Assembly: GCA_019137255.1 (NCBI GenBank)
Contig: WPDH01000199.1
Span: forward strand, 1-64,000
Length of the DNA: 64,000 nucleotides
From: Corinectria fuckeliana
Lineage: Eukaryota > Ascomycota > Sordariomycetes > Hypocreales > Nectriaceae
Reading direction: 5' to 3'
The position numbers and the translations under genes are program-made. Shown here piece after piece: positions 1 to 11,904 of this stretch (positions are counted from its first letter, which is position 1; the number at the start of each line of letters is the position of its first letter). The notes under the pieces were generated by a model that ran no database searches, was not told the origin of the DNA, and worked only from the letters and a program-made list of their open reading frames with translations.

Positions 1-37
<37 letters not shown>

Positions 38-560
38 CTTTTCTTTTTTTCTTTTTTATTTTTTTTTTCTCTTTCTTTCTTTTATTTTTTTTCTTCTCTT
101 TTTCTTTTTCTTTTTAACTTTCTTATTTTTTTCTTCTTTTCTTCTTTTCTTTTTTCTTTCTTTTCTTTTTCTTTCTCTTATTTTATACCTTCTTTTTTTC
201 TCTTTTTTTCTTTTTTTTTCTTTTCTTTTCTTACTTTTTCTTTCTCTTTTTTTCTTTTTCTCTTTCTTATTCTTTTTTAAACCTTTCTCTTTTTACCTTA
301 AAATATTAACTTTTTAACCTTTTAACTTTTTATTCTTTTTATTTTCTCTATTTACTTTTTTCTTTTCTTCTTTTTTTATAATATCTTTTTTTATTATTCT
401 TATAGTTTCTTTTTTCTTTTTACTTATAATACTAATTTATCTTCTTATATTTTACTTATAATACTATTTAAAATACTTTTCTCCTTTTCTTAATACTACT
501 ACTATTACTATTACTATTAATATTCTTTAGCTTATTCTTATTCTTATCTTTACTATTATA
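1..560. repeat. T-rich polypyrimidine tract
   Basis: The window opens with 37 consecutive T, followed by several hundred bases that are almost purely T and C on this strand, with A and G appearing only sporadically. No codon structure is visible on either strand. Such a strand-asymmetric homopurine/homopyrimidine stretch is low-complexity DNA. It could be the edge of an assembly contig or of a heterochromatic block. The exact right border is gradual. Confidence 0.85.
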
Positions 561-1900
561 TCTTTTTTTATTTTTAATATTTTTTTATTTTTAGTATTTC
601 TCTATCTTTAGTATTTTCTCTCTACTATTAATATTTCTTTTTATTCTTAGTATTTCTCTATTTTTAGTATTTCTCTATCTTTAGTGTTTCTCTACTTTTA
701 GTGTTTTTTTACTTTTAGTATTTTCTCTCTATAATTAATATTTCTTTTTATTCTTAGTATTTCTTTTTATTTTTAGTATTTTTTTAGTATTAGTGTTTTT
801 TTATTCTTAGTGTTAGTATTTCTCTATTTTTAGTGTTAGCACTTTTTTATCCCTAGTATTAGTACTTCTCTATTTTTAGTATTAGTGTTTTCCTATTCTT
901 ATTTTTAGTATTAGTATTTCTCTGTTTTTAGTGTTAGTATTTTTCTATTTTTAGTATTAGTATTAACCTCACCCTAGTGTTTTTCTGTTCTTAGTATTTC
1001 TCTGTTTTTAGTGTTAGTATTTCTCTGTTTTTAGTATTAGTATTAACCTTATCTTAGTGTTTCTCTATTCCTAGTATTTCTCTATCTTTAGTGTTAGTAT
1101 TTCTCTATCTTTAGTGTTAGTATTAACTTTACCTTAGTGTTTCTCTATCTCTAGTATTTTCCTGTCTCTAGTATTAGTATTAACCCCTCTCTAGTGTTTC
1201 TCTATCTTTAGTGTTTCTCTATTTTTAGTATTTTCCTGTCTTTAGTATTAGTATTAACCTCTTTTTAGTATTTCTCTGTTTTTAGTATTTTTCTATCTCT
1301 AGTATTAGTATTAATTATACTTTAGTGTTTTTCTATCTCTTATATTTTTCTATCTTTAGTGTTAGTATTAATCTTACCCTAGTGTTTTTCTATTCTTAGT
1401 ATTTCTCTGTCTTTAGTGTTACTATTTTTTTATCTTTAGTATTAGTATTAACCTTACCTTAGTGTTTTTTTATCCCTAGTATTTTCCTGTTTTTAATATT
1501 AGTATTAACCTCTCTTTAGTGTTTCTCTATCTCTAGTGTTTTTTTATCTTTAGTATTTCCCTGTTTCTAGTATTAGTATTAACCCCTCTCTAGTATTTTT
1601 TTATTTCTAGTGTTTAGCTTTCTCTAGTGTTTTTTTATCTCTAGTATTTCTCTATCTTTAGTGTTTTTTTATTTTTAGTATTTAGCCTTTTTTAGTATTA
1701 ACCTCTTTTTAGTATTTTCCTATCCTTTTAGTATTTTCCTATCTTTTTAGTATTAACCTCTCTCTAGTATTTTTTTACCTCTCTAGTATTAATCTCTCTC
1801 TAGTATTTCTCTATCTCTTATATAAACTTCTTTCTTTTTTAGTATTAGCTCTTTCTTAGTAATTCTCTCTTTTTTATTCTACTCTAGTATATATTCTCTT
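560..1900. repeat. Degenerate TTAGTATT/TTAGTGTT array
   Basis: The stretch is built of loosely repeated short units such as TTAGTATT, TTAGTGTT and TTAGTATTAACC separated by TCTCTAT-like pyrimidine spacers. Composite units of about 50-60 bp (TAGTATTAGTATTAACC, then CTTAGTGTTTCTCTAT) recur between about 940 and 1,650. It is non-coding. It resembles the TTAGGG telomere unit only superficially, because no GGG triplets are present. Origin unknown; a decayed minisatellite or subtelomeric satellite is possible. Confidence 0.7.
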
Positions 1901-3185
1901 TTAGTTATTCTCTTATTCTTAGTATTTTTCTTTCTTTTTTAGTCTTTCTTTCTTTTTACTCTCTTTTTATCTCTCTTTTTTCTTAGTATTTATTCTTATA
2001 AGTATATCTTAGCTTTAGTCTTTCTCCTTCTTTTTAGTCTTAGCCTTATTGCTTCTTTTTAGCTTTTTAAACTATACTTTAGTATTTATTTTAACTTAAA
2101 GCACTTTCTCCTTTTTTAGCCTTTTTCCCCTCTTTTCTTAGCTTATACTACTTTTAGTATTTCCCTTTTCTAGTATTTCTTTTTTATACTTAGTCTTAGC
2201 TTTTACTTTTTTATAATATTTCTCTCTTTTTCTAGTTTTTACTATTATTTACTACTTTTAGCTGTTACTCTTCTTAGTATTTACCTTTTTATCTTTTTTA
2301 GCTAACTCTCTATTAGCTAGCTTTTTTCTTAGTAATATAATTACCTTTTTTAATTAACTAGCCCTATTATAATAGTTACTCTTTCTAATAGTTACTCTTT
2401 CTAATTATTACTTTTTTTAATAATTACTTTTTAAAATAGTTATTCTTTTTAGTATATATATATACTCTTTTATCTTTCTTAGTTAGTCTATCTTTTTCTA
2501 TAAGTATATATCTTTCTTAGTATTTACTTTTTTATCTTTATATATTTATATATAATCCTCTTAATACTTATAGTATTTTTTTATAATCTTTCTTAGTCTT
2601 AACTCTTATTATCTCTTTCTTTCTATTATTTTCTAGTATTTCTATATATTTATCTTCTTAAGCTTATAATATAAGTCTAATTATAATAGTTTACTATAGT
2701 AATAACTTATATTAATAGTATAATTATAAACTTATATATTTTCTTATTAATATTTATTAAAGAAGAGTGTTAAGTAGTTATACTTACCTTATATATTCTA
2801 AGAAAGTAAAAAAAGATAATAATATAAACTTTTTTTTAAGAAATAAATATAACTAATAGTAAGTAGCTTATACTCTTTTTAGACTATCTAGCTAACCTTA
2901 ATAACTAGCTCTAAATTAACTACTATATACTACTATATACTACTAATAATAATTAGTATAAATAGTTAATAATATATAATAACTACTCTAAAGATATATT
3001 TTAGACTTTTTAGCTAATTAGACTAACTAGCTATAAGCTTTTTACCTTATATAGCTAATAGTTATAATAGCTAATAGTAAATCTCTTATAATAGCTATAG
3101 TAAAAGATAGTATATAAACCTTCTAATTTATAAAAATAACTAAGCTATAAGCTATCTATCTTATATAGCTTATAGTAGTAGCTAG

Positions 3186-3312
3186 TAATAGTAGTTAGCT
3201 AGTAAGTTAGTTAGTTAGTAAGTCACTTAGTTAGTTAGCTAGTAAGTTAGTTAGTTAGTAAGTTAGTTAGTTAGTAAGCTAGTTAGTTAGTTAGTTAGTT
3301 AGTTAGCTAGTA
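3186..3312. repeat. TAGT/TAAGTTAG short tandem repeat
   Basis: A run of GTTAGTTAGTAAG-type words (period 4, interrupted every 8-13 bases) extends for about 125 bp. It is non-coding microsatellite-like DNA inside the AT-rich block. Confidence 0.75.
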
Positions 3313-4974
3313 TAGTAGCAGCCTAGCTAAAATACTATATAACCTTCCTAATTAGTAGAAACAGCTAGCTGTATATAGCCTTACTTACACACACACTAGC
3401 AGCTAGTAACCACAGCTTATAAATAGTAGCTTAGCTAGTAATAGCAGCTTATAATAGCTACTACTAAGAGTAGCTACTACTCTTTATAGCCTTTTAGCTT
3501 ACACTTAGCTGCTCTTCTTAAGAATACTCTTATATATATATATATAGCAGCCTAAGCTTAAGGTTTAATTTTAGCTTTAGCTCTTATTTTTTACCTCTTT
3601 TTTAGCTGTGTTACAGCCTTAACAAGCTGTAATAGACTCTACTCTTAGTAGTATAATTAGCTATTAGCTTATAGTTAAGCTATAATAAAAGCCTTATATA
3701 GTAAAAGTCTAAAAGCTAGCTTAATAAAGTAGCTAATAGAGGGTTATAGTTTAACAGTTAATATAGTAGAGCTAATATGCCTTTTTTTAAGTAGAGAGCC
3801 TTTTTATACTATAAAAAACCTAAAAGACCTTAAGTTAACTTAGCTTACTTAGTGGTAAATAGGGGTTTTAGCTGTTCTTTTTTAGTAATAAGTAAGAACA
3901 GCTAAAAAGCCTGCTTAGTAGCTAGTCTAAGATAGGTTTTAGGCTATTACTTACTTAACTTTAGTTCTTAGTATTTTTTCTAGTTATCTTAAGCCCTAAG
4001 TGTAAACCTCTTTTAAGTATAATATATATCTTATATTATTAAGTCTTTATAAGCTGTAAGAGAAGTAAGATACTAGCTTTTACCTTTATGTAATTAGTTT
4101 AAACAGCTAGATTAAAAGGCTTAGCTATACTAACCTAAAGTATCTAATTTTTCTTTTTTTAGTCTATTTAATATTATAAAGAATTAATATACTTAGTATT
4201 TAAAGCTAAGAATAAAAAGCTAAAAAAAAATAGTTCTAATTAACTATATTAACTTAAAAGGCTAAGATAGTATATTAGAGCTAAGAGATATTAAGGCTTA
4301 GATAAGCTATAAGTATTATAGTGTTTTTATTAGCTAGTAGCCTCTTTTAATAATTAGCCTAAGTATAGCTAAGGTAAAAAGAGAGAAGAAGATAAATATA
4401 GTCTATTAAGAAAGTTAGAAAAGATACTAGCTAAGATAGTAAACCCTAAAAGCTAAAAAGGTTTCTTTTTAAGTTAAACTTTAAGTAATTCTCTTAGTCT
4501 TATAGCTCTTATTCTAGTAGTCTTTTCTAGTTTTATTATTATAGTTAATTTAATTAACTTTTATCTTATCTTTTAAGAAGCTAAAAGATAAACTATATCT
4601 TTTCTCTTATAATAACTATAATAAAGCTTATTAGATAGTATTAATCTTATTAGCTATCTTAGATTATCTCTACTAATATAATAGTTACTTATAAACTATT
4701 ATAATCTCTTTTCTCTTTATAAATAATATTATAACCTATATTAATACTTATTATTATCTCTAGCTATTATAGTATTTTACTTTTATTTCTTCTTATTTTA
4801 GTCTTAATCTTAACTCTTTAGTATTTCTTAAGCTTATCTTATTTTTATATTCTTTTCTACTAGTCTAATACTATTAGATTTGTATTTTTTTTAGTAATAT
4901 CTTTATAGTAGAATATATATTTTATTTATAAACTATAAAAGCTATAAAAGCTATAAAAGCTATATTATATTTTA

Positions 4975-5480
4975 ATACCTTTATATAATATAGTATTAAA
5001 GCTATTTTATACTATAGTACAGCTAAGTATAAAAGCTACTTTATACTATAGTATAGTTAAGTATAAAAGCTACTTTATACTATAATATAGCTAAGTATAG
5101 TTAAGTATAAAAGCTATCTTATACTATAGTATAGCTAGGCATAAAAGCTACTTTATATTATAGTATAGCTAAGTATAAAAGCTATCTTATACTATAGTAT
5201 AGTTAAGCATAAAGGCTACTTTATACTATAGTATAGCTAAGTATAGCTAAGTATAAAAGCTACTTTATACTATAATACAGCTAAGTATAAAAGCTACTTT
5301 ATATTATAGTATAGTTAAGTATAGTTAAGTATAAAAGCTACTTTATACTATAGTATAACTAAGTATAATTAAGTATAAAAGCTATCTTATACTATAGTAT
5401 AGTTAAGTATAAAAGCTATTTTATACTATAGTATAGCTAAGTATAAAAGCTATTATATACTATAGTATAAAAGCTATTAT
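4975..5480. repeat. 34-bp AT-rich minisatellite
   Basis: A unit of about 34 bp (TATACTATAGTATAGCTAAG followed by TATAAAAGCTACTT) is repeated roughly a dozen times in tandem. Some copies are lengthened by about 10 bp through an internal duplication of TATAGCTAAG. Copies differ mainly by C/T and A/G exchanges (CTACTT versus CTATCTT, TATAG versus TACAG), as expected if RIP acted on the array. No coding capacity. Confidence 0.8.
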
Positions 5481-5949
5481 ATACTATAATAAAAAATAAA
5501 TTTATATAGATTATATTTACTAGTAGTAAGAGTAGTTCTAATAGTTTATAGTTTATAAAAAGAACTTAAATAGCTACTTATTAACTCTTATTATCTCTTT
5601 CTTTCTTATAACCCCTCTTAGAGAAGTAAATTAACTTCTGTTTTATTTTTCTTTCTTACTATCTTATTAGTTATAACCTAAGTTAAATACTAATACTTCT
5701 TATTTACTTTTATTATTAGTATATATTCTTTCTTTAGATTATTTTTACCCTAAGGGCTTAAAAACTATCCTTTTAGCTTACCTTAAGCTTATATAACTTT
5801 TAGCTCTTCTCTTTTTACCTAATTATACTAAGATAGTATTTTTTTAAGTTGTATTTTTAACCCTAATATATTTATTTTATTAGAAAGACCTAAAAAGAAA
5901 AACTATCTTATACTCTTAAAATATAAAGGCTTATCTTATACTTATAGTA

Positions 5950-5998
5950 TAAAAGCCTACTATTACTACTACTACTACTATTACTACTACTACTATCT
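5950..5998. repeat. (TAC/TAT)n microsatellite
   Basis: A short imperfect trinucleotide tract of TAC and TAT triplets with no surrounding open frame. Confidence 0.7.
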
Positions 5999-8900
5999 AA
6001 TAACCCAGCTGAAAATAGCTATAATATTACTTATCTTCTTCTTACTAACTAGCTAAGAGTGTTTTTACTCTAGCTAGCCTTAATACTCCTTTTAGTCTTT
6101 TAAAGCCCAGCTTATAACTTTCTTCTTAATTTAGCCTTTTAGCTTAGGCTAAGTAAAGGTAGCTAGGGCTAGAAGAAGAGCTATATACTTATACTAGCAG
6201 CTGTTACTTTAGCTACTATAGCTAGCTAGGTAGAGAGCTTAAGAGAGGTAGTAAAAAAAGTAGCTAAGAAGCTAGCTGTTTTTATCTTAGCTTATATAGC
6301 TACTTACTAGGTAGCTAATATACCTTTAGAAGCTAATATAGCTCTTAAAAGAATAATAATAAAAAAGGCTATTATTACTCTTCTTAGCTATAGTAGCTTG
6401 CCTAACCTTAGAGTAGTTATACTATAAATAGCGGGCTTTCTTAGTCTTATAGAATATCTAGTAGGGCTAGCAGCTTATTTTCTTTAAGCCCCTAATTTTC
6501 TTAAGAGCAGCTTTTATCACTTATAGCTTTTAGCTGTTAGCTTAGTCTTAGTCTTAAAGTAGGTAAGGCTCTAAGCTAGCTAGCTTACTCTACTACTAGT
6601 AGTTATTATAAAGAAGAGCAGCTTAGCTTAAAGCTTAGTAGCTATAGTAGTTCCTATTAAGATACTAGCCTAAGATATAATATTAGCACTTTTAGGTCTA
6701 GACTAAGCTGCTAATTTTCTGCCTTTTTATATCTAAATAGGTATTTTTACTAAGATTCTCTAAAAGCTAGTTTTAATTCTCTATTATAATCTTAGCTTAT
6801 ACTAGCTTGCTAGTATGCTTAACACACTTAGCCTCTTAGCTATAGTTAATAATAGAATAAGAGATATTAAGGTAAATTATATAGATAATAGCAGCTATAT
6901 TAAGCCCTGTGCTAAGAGCTATAATAGTAACTATATACTAGCTTTTCTCTTTCTTCTACTAGATATAGCTAAGCTTCTACTAAGCTAGAAAGTTAGTATT
7001 AGAGTCTTTTAGGTTTTTATAATAGTAATAGCAGCTTAGCTAGAGGGCTAAAGCCTTATAGCTAGCACAGCTAGTATAGTAAATAATACTCTTATCTTCT
7101 GCCTTTAAGCTGCTAGCTTAAGCTTATATATACTACTTAACCTTTCTGATCTTTTAGCTGTTATAAACCTAGTAGACCTAAAAGCTAAAGTTAAGATAGT
7201 AGCTAAAGGCTTAGATATAAATAGGGGTTTATAATAGTATAACTATCTTAAAGTCTTACTACTTATATAGTAGTAGTATTCTAGTGAGAAAGACTAAGAG
7301 GTAGCTAAGGTCTTATAGCTAGCTTAGCTTTTTTAGCTTTTACTTATAAGCTAAGACTACTATAAAAGTTAGATAGTATTTATCTAAGATAACCTAGTCT
7401 AGCTAGCTACTTAGGCTTAGGCTTACTACCTACTGTAGAAAGCTGTTAGTAATAGCAGCCTTAGTAAAGATAATAGTTACTATAAGCTAAGCCTTTTAGG
7501 CTTTTAGCTAGCTGTAGTAGTTTAGGCTAGCTTTCTAGTAGTAGCTAACTAGCTAGTCTTTTAGTGCTTTATAAAGGGCTACTATAATAGTTATTTTAGC
7601 TTTAGCTAGTAGGGCTAGAATAATAAAAATAAGACTCTTATTAGTACTAGTAAGAAGGACTACTACTAGGGGTGTTTACCTAGCTGTGGCTAGCTATATA
7701 GCCTCTTTTTGTTATACTAACTAGAACTAGGCTATATTATCTTAGAGGGCTCTCTATAAGGTCTATAGTAAAAGTAGCTTATTTAAGGCTAGGATTTTTC
7801 TTTCTCTTTTTGCTACTATTATAACAGCTAGCTTAGCAGCTCTTAGTAAGCTTAAAAGGAGCAGCCTTTTCTTAATCTACTCTCTCTCTTACTAACAGCT
7901 GTCTTCTCTCTCTTTCTCTACTTTTTCTCTCTTCTTTCTCTTCTCTTTCCTCTTAGGGTTCTTATTTTTTTCCCCTCTCTTTTTCTTGCCTTCTAGTTTT
8001 AGCTAGGGCCTTACTATAAGCCTCTTACTATCCTTATAGCTAAGAAAGTAGTGCTATTAGCAGCTAGCCTAGCTAAAGACTTTTAGAGACTTAAATATTA
8101 GCTGCTTTAAGATGTTAATAGTAACCTTATAGCTAGTAGTAATACAGCTTATGTAAGTAGTAGCTAAGTTTTTTATATTCTTATAATATTTAGCTACTTT
8201 CTTATTTCTCCTTTTAGCCTTATTAAAATTAGCTTAGCTAGCTCTCTTAGCTTAAGTATACCTTCTACTAATAGTAATAGCTATATACTACTATTACTAT
8301 AAGGTAACCTGCTAGCTGCTATAGTGCTAGCTCTATTTTATAAGAGCTTAAGATATTTAGCTGCTATCTTAAAAGCTACTAAGGCTCTTTTTATAATACT
8401 AAATAAAGTTACTAGGCAGGTAGATCTTATTAAAGGAGGCCTAGTAGCTAGCCTAAAGATAGTCTATAAAAAGCTAAATATAAATTATATATATTACTAT
8501 TAGCTACTTAACCTAGCTTAGTAAGATTCTTAAGATAACCTTAAGACTGTTAAAGTAGGTAAGAGACTTATAATACTAGCTAATAAGAATAATCTTACTA
8601 TTAATAATAAAAAGGCTGTGGTCTCTATTAATACTATTAACTAAGTATAGCCCTGTAATTTTTATATCTCTAAGTAGGTAGTTAGTTAAGTGTACTAAGA
8701 GTAGTAGTAGCTTTTAGAACCTCTTAACCTGCTAAAGGTACTATTACACCTAGGGCTATTTCTACTTATCCTAGCTGTTAAGAAATTCCTTCTTAAGAGG
8801 CCTAACTATTAGGTTTTATAGTATCTTTTTTTCTCTGCTAATAAGGCTATTAGTATAGATAAAAGACTAGCTGTGCTAAGTCTAAGTAAGGTTATCTTAG

Positions 8901-10789
8901 ATAGTAGTAAGAAGGATAAGAAAGTAGTATACTAGTCTAACTGCTAGCTTAGCTACCTTAGGCTAGAATATAAGCCTGTCCTAAAGAAGGTCTTTTATAT
9001 CTATTATTATCTGTCTTATTATACAGCGGATTATCTTTATAGTAAAAAGCTAGCCTTAGAAATAAAGTAGGCTTTCTTTCTTATTCTAAGTGATTATTAG
9101 CCAGCTGTTAGTCTTAAAGGTAATCTTCTTTTTATAGAGTAAAAGGCTTAAAATATAGCCTATAAGTATATAGCTTAAGCTGTATAGCTAGCTTTCTCTT
9201 ACTATAGTAAGCTGCTAAGACAGGTTAGTAATAGTAGCCTAGCTTTAGCAGAAGAGGACAGCCTTAGCTAGCAGGGCCTAACTAGTATAAATAAGACTAG
9301 TAAGAATATAAGTAAAGTAGTAGGCTAGCTATAGCTGCTCTATCTTGCTATTAATAGCTAGAACTATAATAAAATACTATAGTAAGCTAGTAAAAAGATC
9401 CTAAGGTAGCAGCTGTATTTAGAAGCTAGCTAGAGCTTGTAAAACCCTCTCTTTTAGAGCTGTATTTACCTTCTTACTAAGACTTATACTAGCTATTATA
9501 GTAGCTGTCTTTTATAGCTGGTTTTAAAGCTGTGTTAAGGCCTCTTATTATATAAAGGTAAAAAAAAAGCTATACTAACTAGCTAGGTTAGTAGTAGTAA
9601 GAGAGAGGACTCTTATATAATAGTAAAGAAACTACTTACTATAGCTAAGATAGCAGTTTATACTAGTCTTCTTCTAGAGAGGGCTAAAAAGCTAGCTGTG
9701 TAGGCTTTAAGTGTAAGAGCTAGCTAGAAACAGCTAGCTAATTAGAGGTATCTCTTATAGGCTAGAGATATAATAGCAGAAGAAGAGCTAGTCTAAAGCC
9801 TTAACTATAAGCTTAAGAGTAGTATTATCCTTAAGCCTAAGTATCTAGCTAGCTAGGTAGATTAGGCTAAGATTCTTACTGCTAAAGTAGTTAATCTAGC
9901 CTGCTTATTATAGCTAGTTAGTTATCTTATACTTACTTATACTATCCTTTAGTATTTAGAGTTATAGCTCTTACTACTAGTCTTACTTATAGTCTTATTA
10001 CTGCTAAATACTAGTGGCTAGCTAAGTCTCTTTCTGCTGCTTTTTAGTCTCTATTTTAGTCTCTATCCTAAGAGCTGGCACTAGAGCTAGTGCTAAGGCT
10101 AGTGTTAGGGCTAGTGTTAGCGCTAAGAGTGGTGCTAACACTAAGAGTAGTACTAAAGATAGGGCTATAGCTATAATAGTAGTAGTAGTAGTGTTAGTAT
10201 TAACAGGAAAGAAAAGCTGCTTAGATAGCTATATAAAGAAGGTTTAGACTTAGACTAAGTGCTAAAGCCTAAACTAGGCTTACTTATTTCTTGCTTAGTA
10301 AGCTTAGCTATAGTGTTTTTTATATTACTTCTAGTTAATAGTAAGAAACTTAGGGTAGTGTTAGTAGTGAAAGCTATAGTGGATAAGCAGCCTAGTAATA
10401 GTAGTAATAGCTTAGCCTAGTAGCCCCTTCTTTTTTTCTTTCTTACCCTCTTACTACTAGTCTAGCCTGTTTAAGTCCTGCTCTTAATAGTGTCTTATAA
10501 GAGCCTAGCTAGCTAGCTTATCTAGGTTAGTATACTATCTTTATAGATAGCTTTATATATTAGTAATAGTATAGCTGTGTACTTAGTAGATAAGCATACT
10601 ATAAGCTAGATAGTATAGTAGCTAGGATTAGCTAGTAGTAATAGCTAACTGCTATAAGGCCTTATATTATAGCCTGATCTGTTCTTACTACTATTTATAC
10701 TACTATTCTTAATCTATAGCTTAGGGGGGGCTTAGCTAGTAGGTAGAGCTAGGTTGTTATATTAGCAGTTTATAAAGTCTTACTTTCTA

Positions 10790-10892
10790 CTAACCCTCTC
10801 TCTCTTTCTTTCTTTCTTTTTTTCCCCCTCTCTCTCTCTCTCTCTCTCTCTCTCCTCCCCCTCTCTCTTTCTCTCTCTCTCTCTCTCTTCTT
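10790..10892. repeat. (CT)n microsatellite
   Basis: About 100 bp of CT and CTTT repeats, interrupted by CCCCC and TTTTTT runs, with purines only on the opposite strand. It lies near the right end of the first AT-rich block. Confidence 0.85.
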
Positions 10893-11900
10893 AAAACTTT
10901 TTATCTTACCCTAATTAGCTAACTCTTATAATAAATAAGATTTTTATAATTAAATATAATAAATATAAGTATAAAAAGACTTTCTTTATATATAGATAAA
11001 AAGAGGGTATTTTAATAAAATACTAAGAGATATAACAGTATATATAAGCTAGTTTATATATATTTTGTTAAAATATAATACACTCTTAGTACAGTAGGTG
11101 TAAGCTAGTCTGTTACTTATAATTAGTCTGTTAAGTTATACTTATACTAGGCACAGATAGTAACACTAAGAGATAATAACAGACTTATCTTTATAGTTTA
11201 TTACTATAAGTGGCGTCTTATAAGAAACTAAAACAAACATATACGACTAGCTTTAGTACTAAGAAACTAGGGGTGGGGCTTAGCAGATATAATACTAAGC
11301 TGAGCTGATAAAGAGACTTTAGCCTCACTAGGGTTTTTAGCATTAGTGTAATTACGTGTCTTATCAGCACGTGTAAAAGATAGAGTCAGTTTTTATTACG
11401 TTTCTTAGCATCACCAGCCTCAATATAGATCTGACTGCCCGCTTATAGCTTGTTTAGCATGTGTTAACTTACATCCCTATAGTCTCAGAACCTACTAGCG
11501 CACCAGTTCGCCCTCCTAAACAAAGCAACGCCTGGGTGGGGTTTCCAGTTAGGCCATCTTGGAAGTTTAGTCTGATAGATTGACTGAGGTTTAGAAACTA
11601 TACTTGTCGCCTGTTGATATCAGATTGTATGTGTATTTTAGATGACAGCCGCACATCATACTCAACTAGCGGAATCCCGGGACCCACAAAAGGAAAGACC
11701 CCGGACCAAGACTCACGTCCTTCTTATTGGACAGCCAAAGCAGGGCCTGCTTCGTGTCACATGCTCACTATGAAAGAGTGGGAGTTGCCAAGTTGGTAAC
11801 CCAGAACCAACAAGACATTTGCTCAATCACATAAAATCACTCATTTTTGCACTTCTCCGTTCTAAGACCGTTCTATTACATCTACACGACTATATCTCGA
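10893..11900. other. AT-block border and upstream region, no gene seen
   Basis: Base composition changes from AT-rich to normal between about 11,200 and 11,400. The AT side contains a short 9-bp inverted repeat (see findings). From 11,400 to 11,900 composition is normal, but only short frames without credible starts are found. This part probably holds the promoter and 5' UTR of the F-box-like gene that starts at 11,905. Confidence 0.5.
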
Positions 11901-11904
11901 TGAA

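Larger units (their letters stand above)
2700..10790. mobile_element. AT-rich, RIP-like degraded repeat block, element unidentified
   Basis: The sequence is saturated with TA dinucleotides and with TAG/TAA/CTA/TTA words, and no reading frame of useful length survives on either strand. Enrichment of TpA with loss of CpA/TpG is the known signature of repeat-induced point mutation, which acts on duplicated DNA, so the block most likely consists of old transposon copies. No terminal repeats or recognisable polymerase motifs remain to name the element. A less decayed interior (about 6,100-10,700) has higher GC content and remnants of short tandem words. Confidence 0.6.

Noticed and set aside
560..1900. 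Telomere repeat array
   Set aside because: The units lack the GGG (or CCC) of TTAGGG, spacing is irregular and the tract is embedded in low-complexity T-rich DNA.
4975..5480. CRISPR-like array
   Set aside because: Repeats are directly contiguous without unique spacers, and the genome is eukaryotic; it is a minisatellite.
11614..11799. 61-codon plus-strand frame upstream of the F-box-like gene
   Set aside because: It starts from a non-ATG codon, has no domain or signal-peptide character, and lies in what looks like promoter or 5' UTR.
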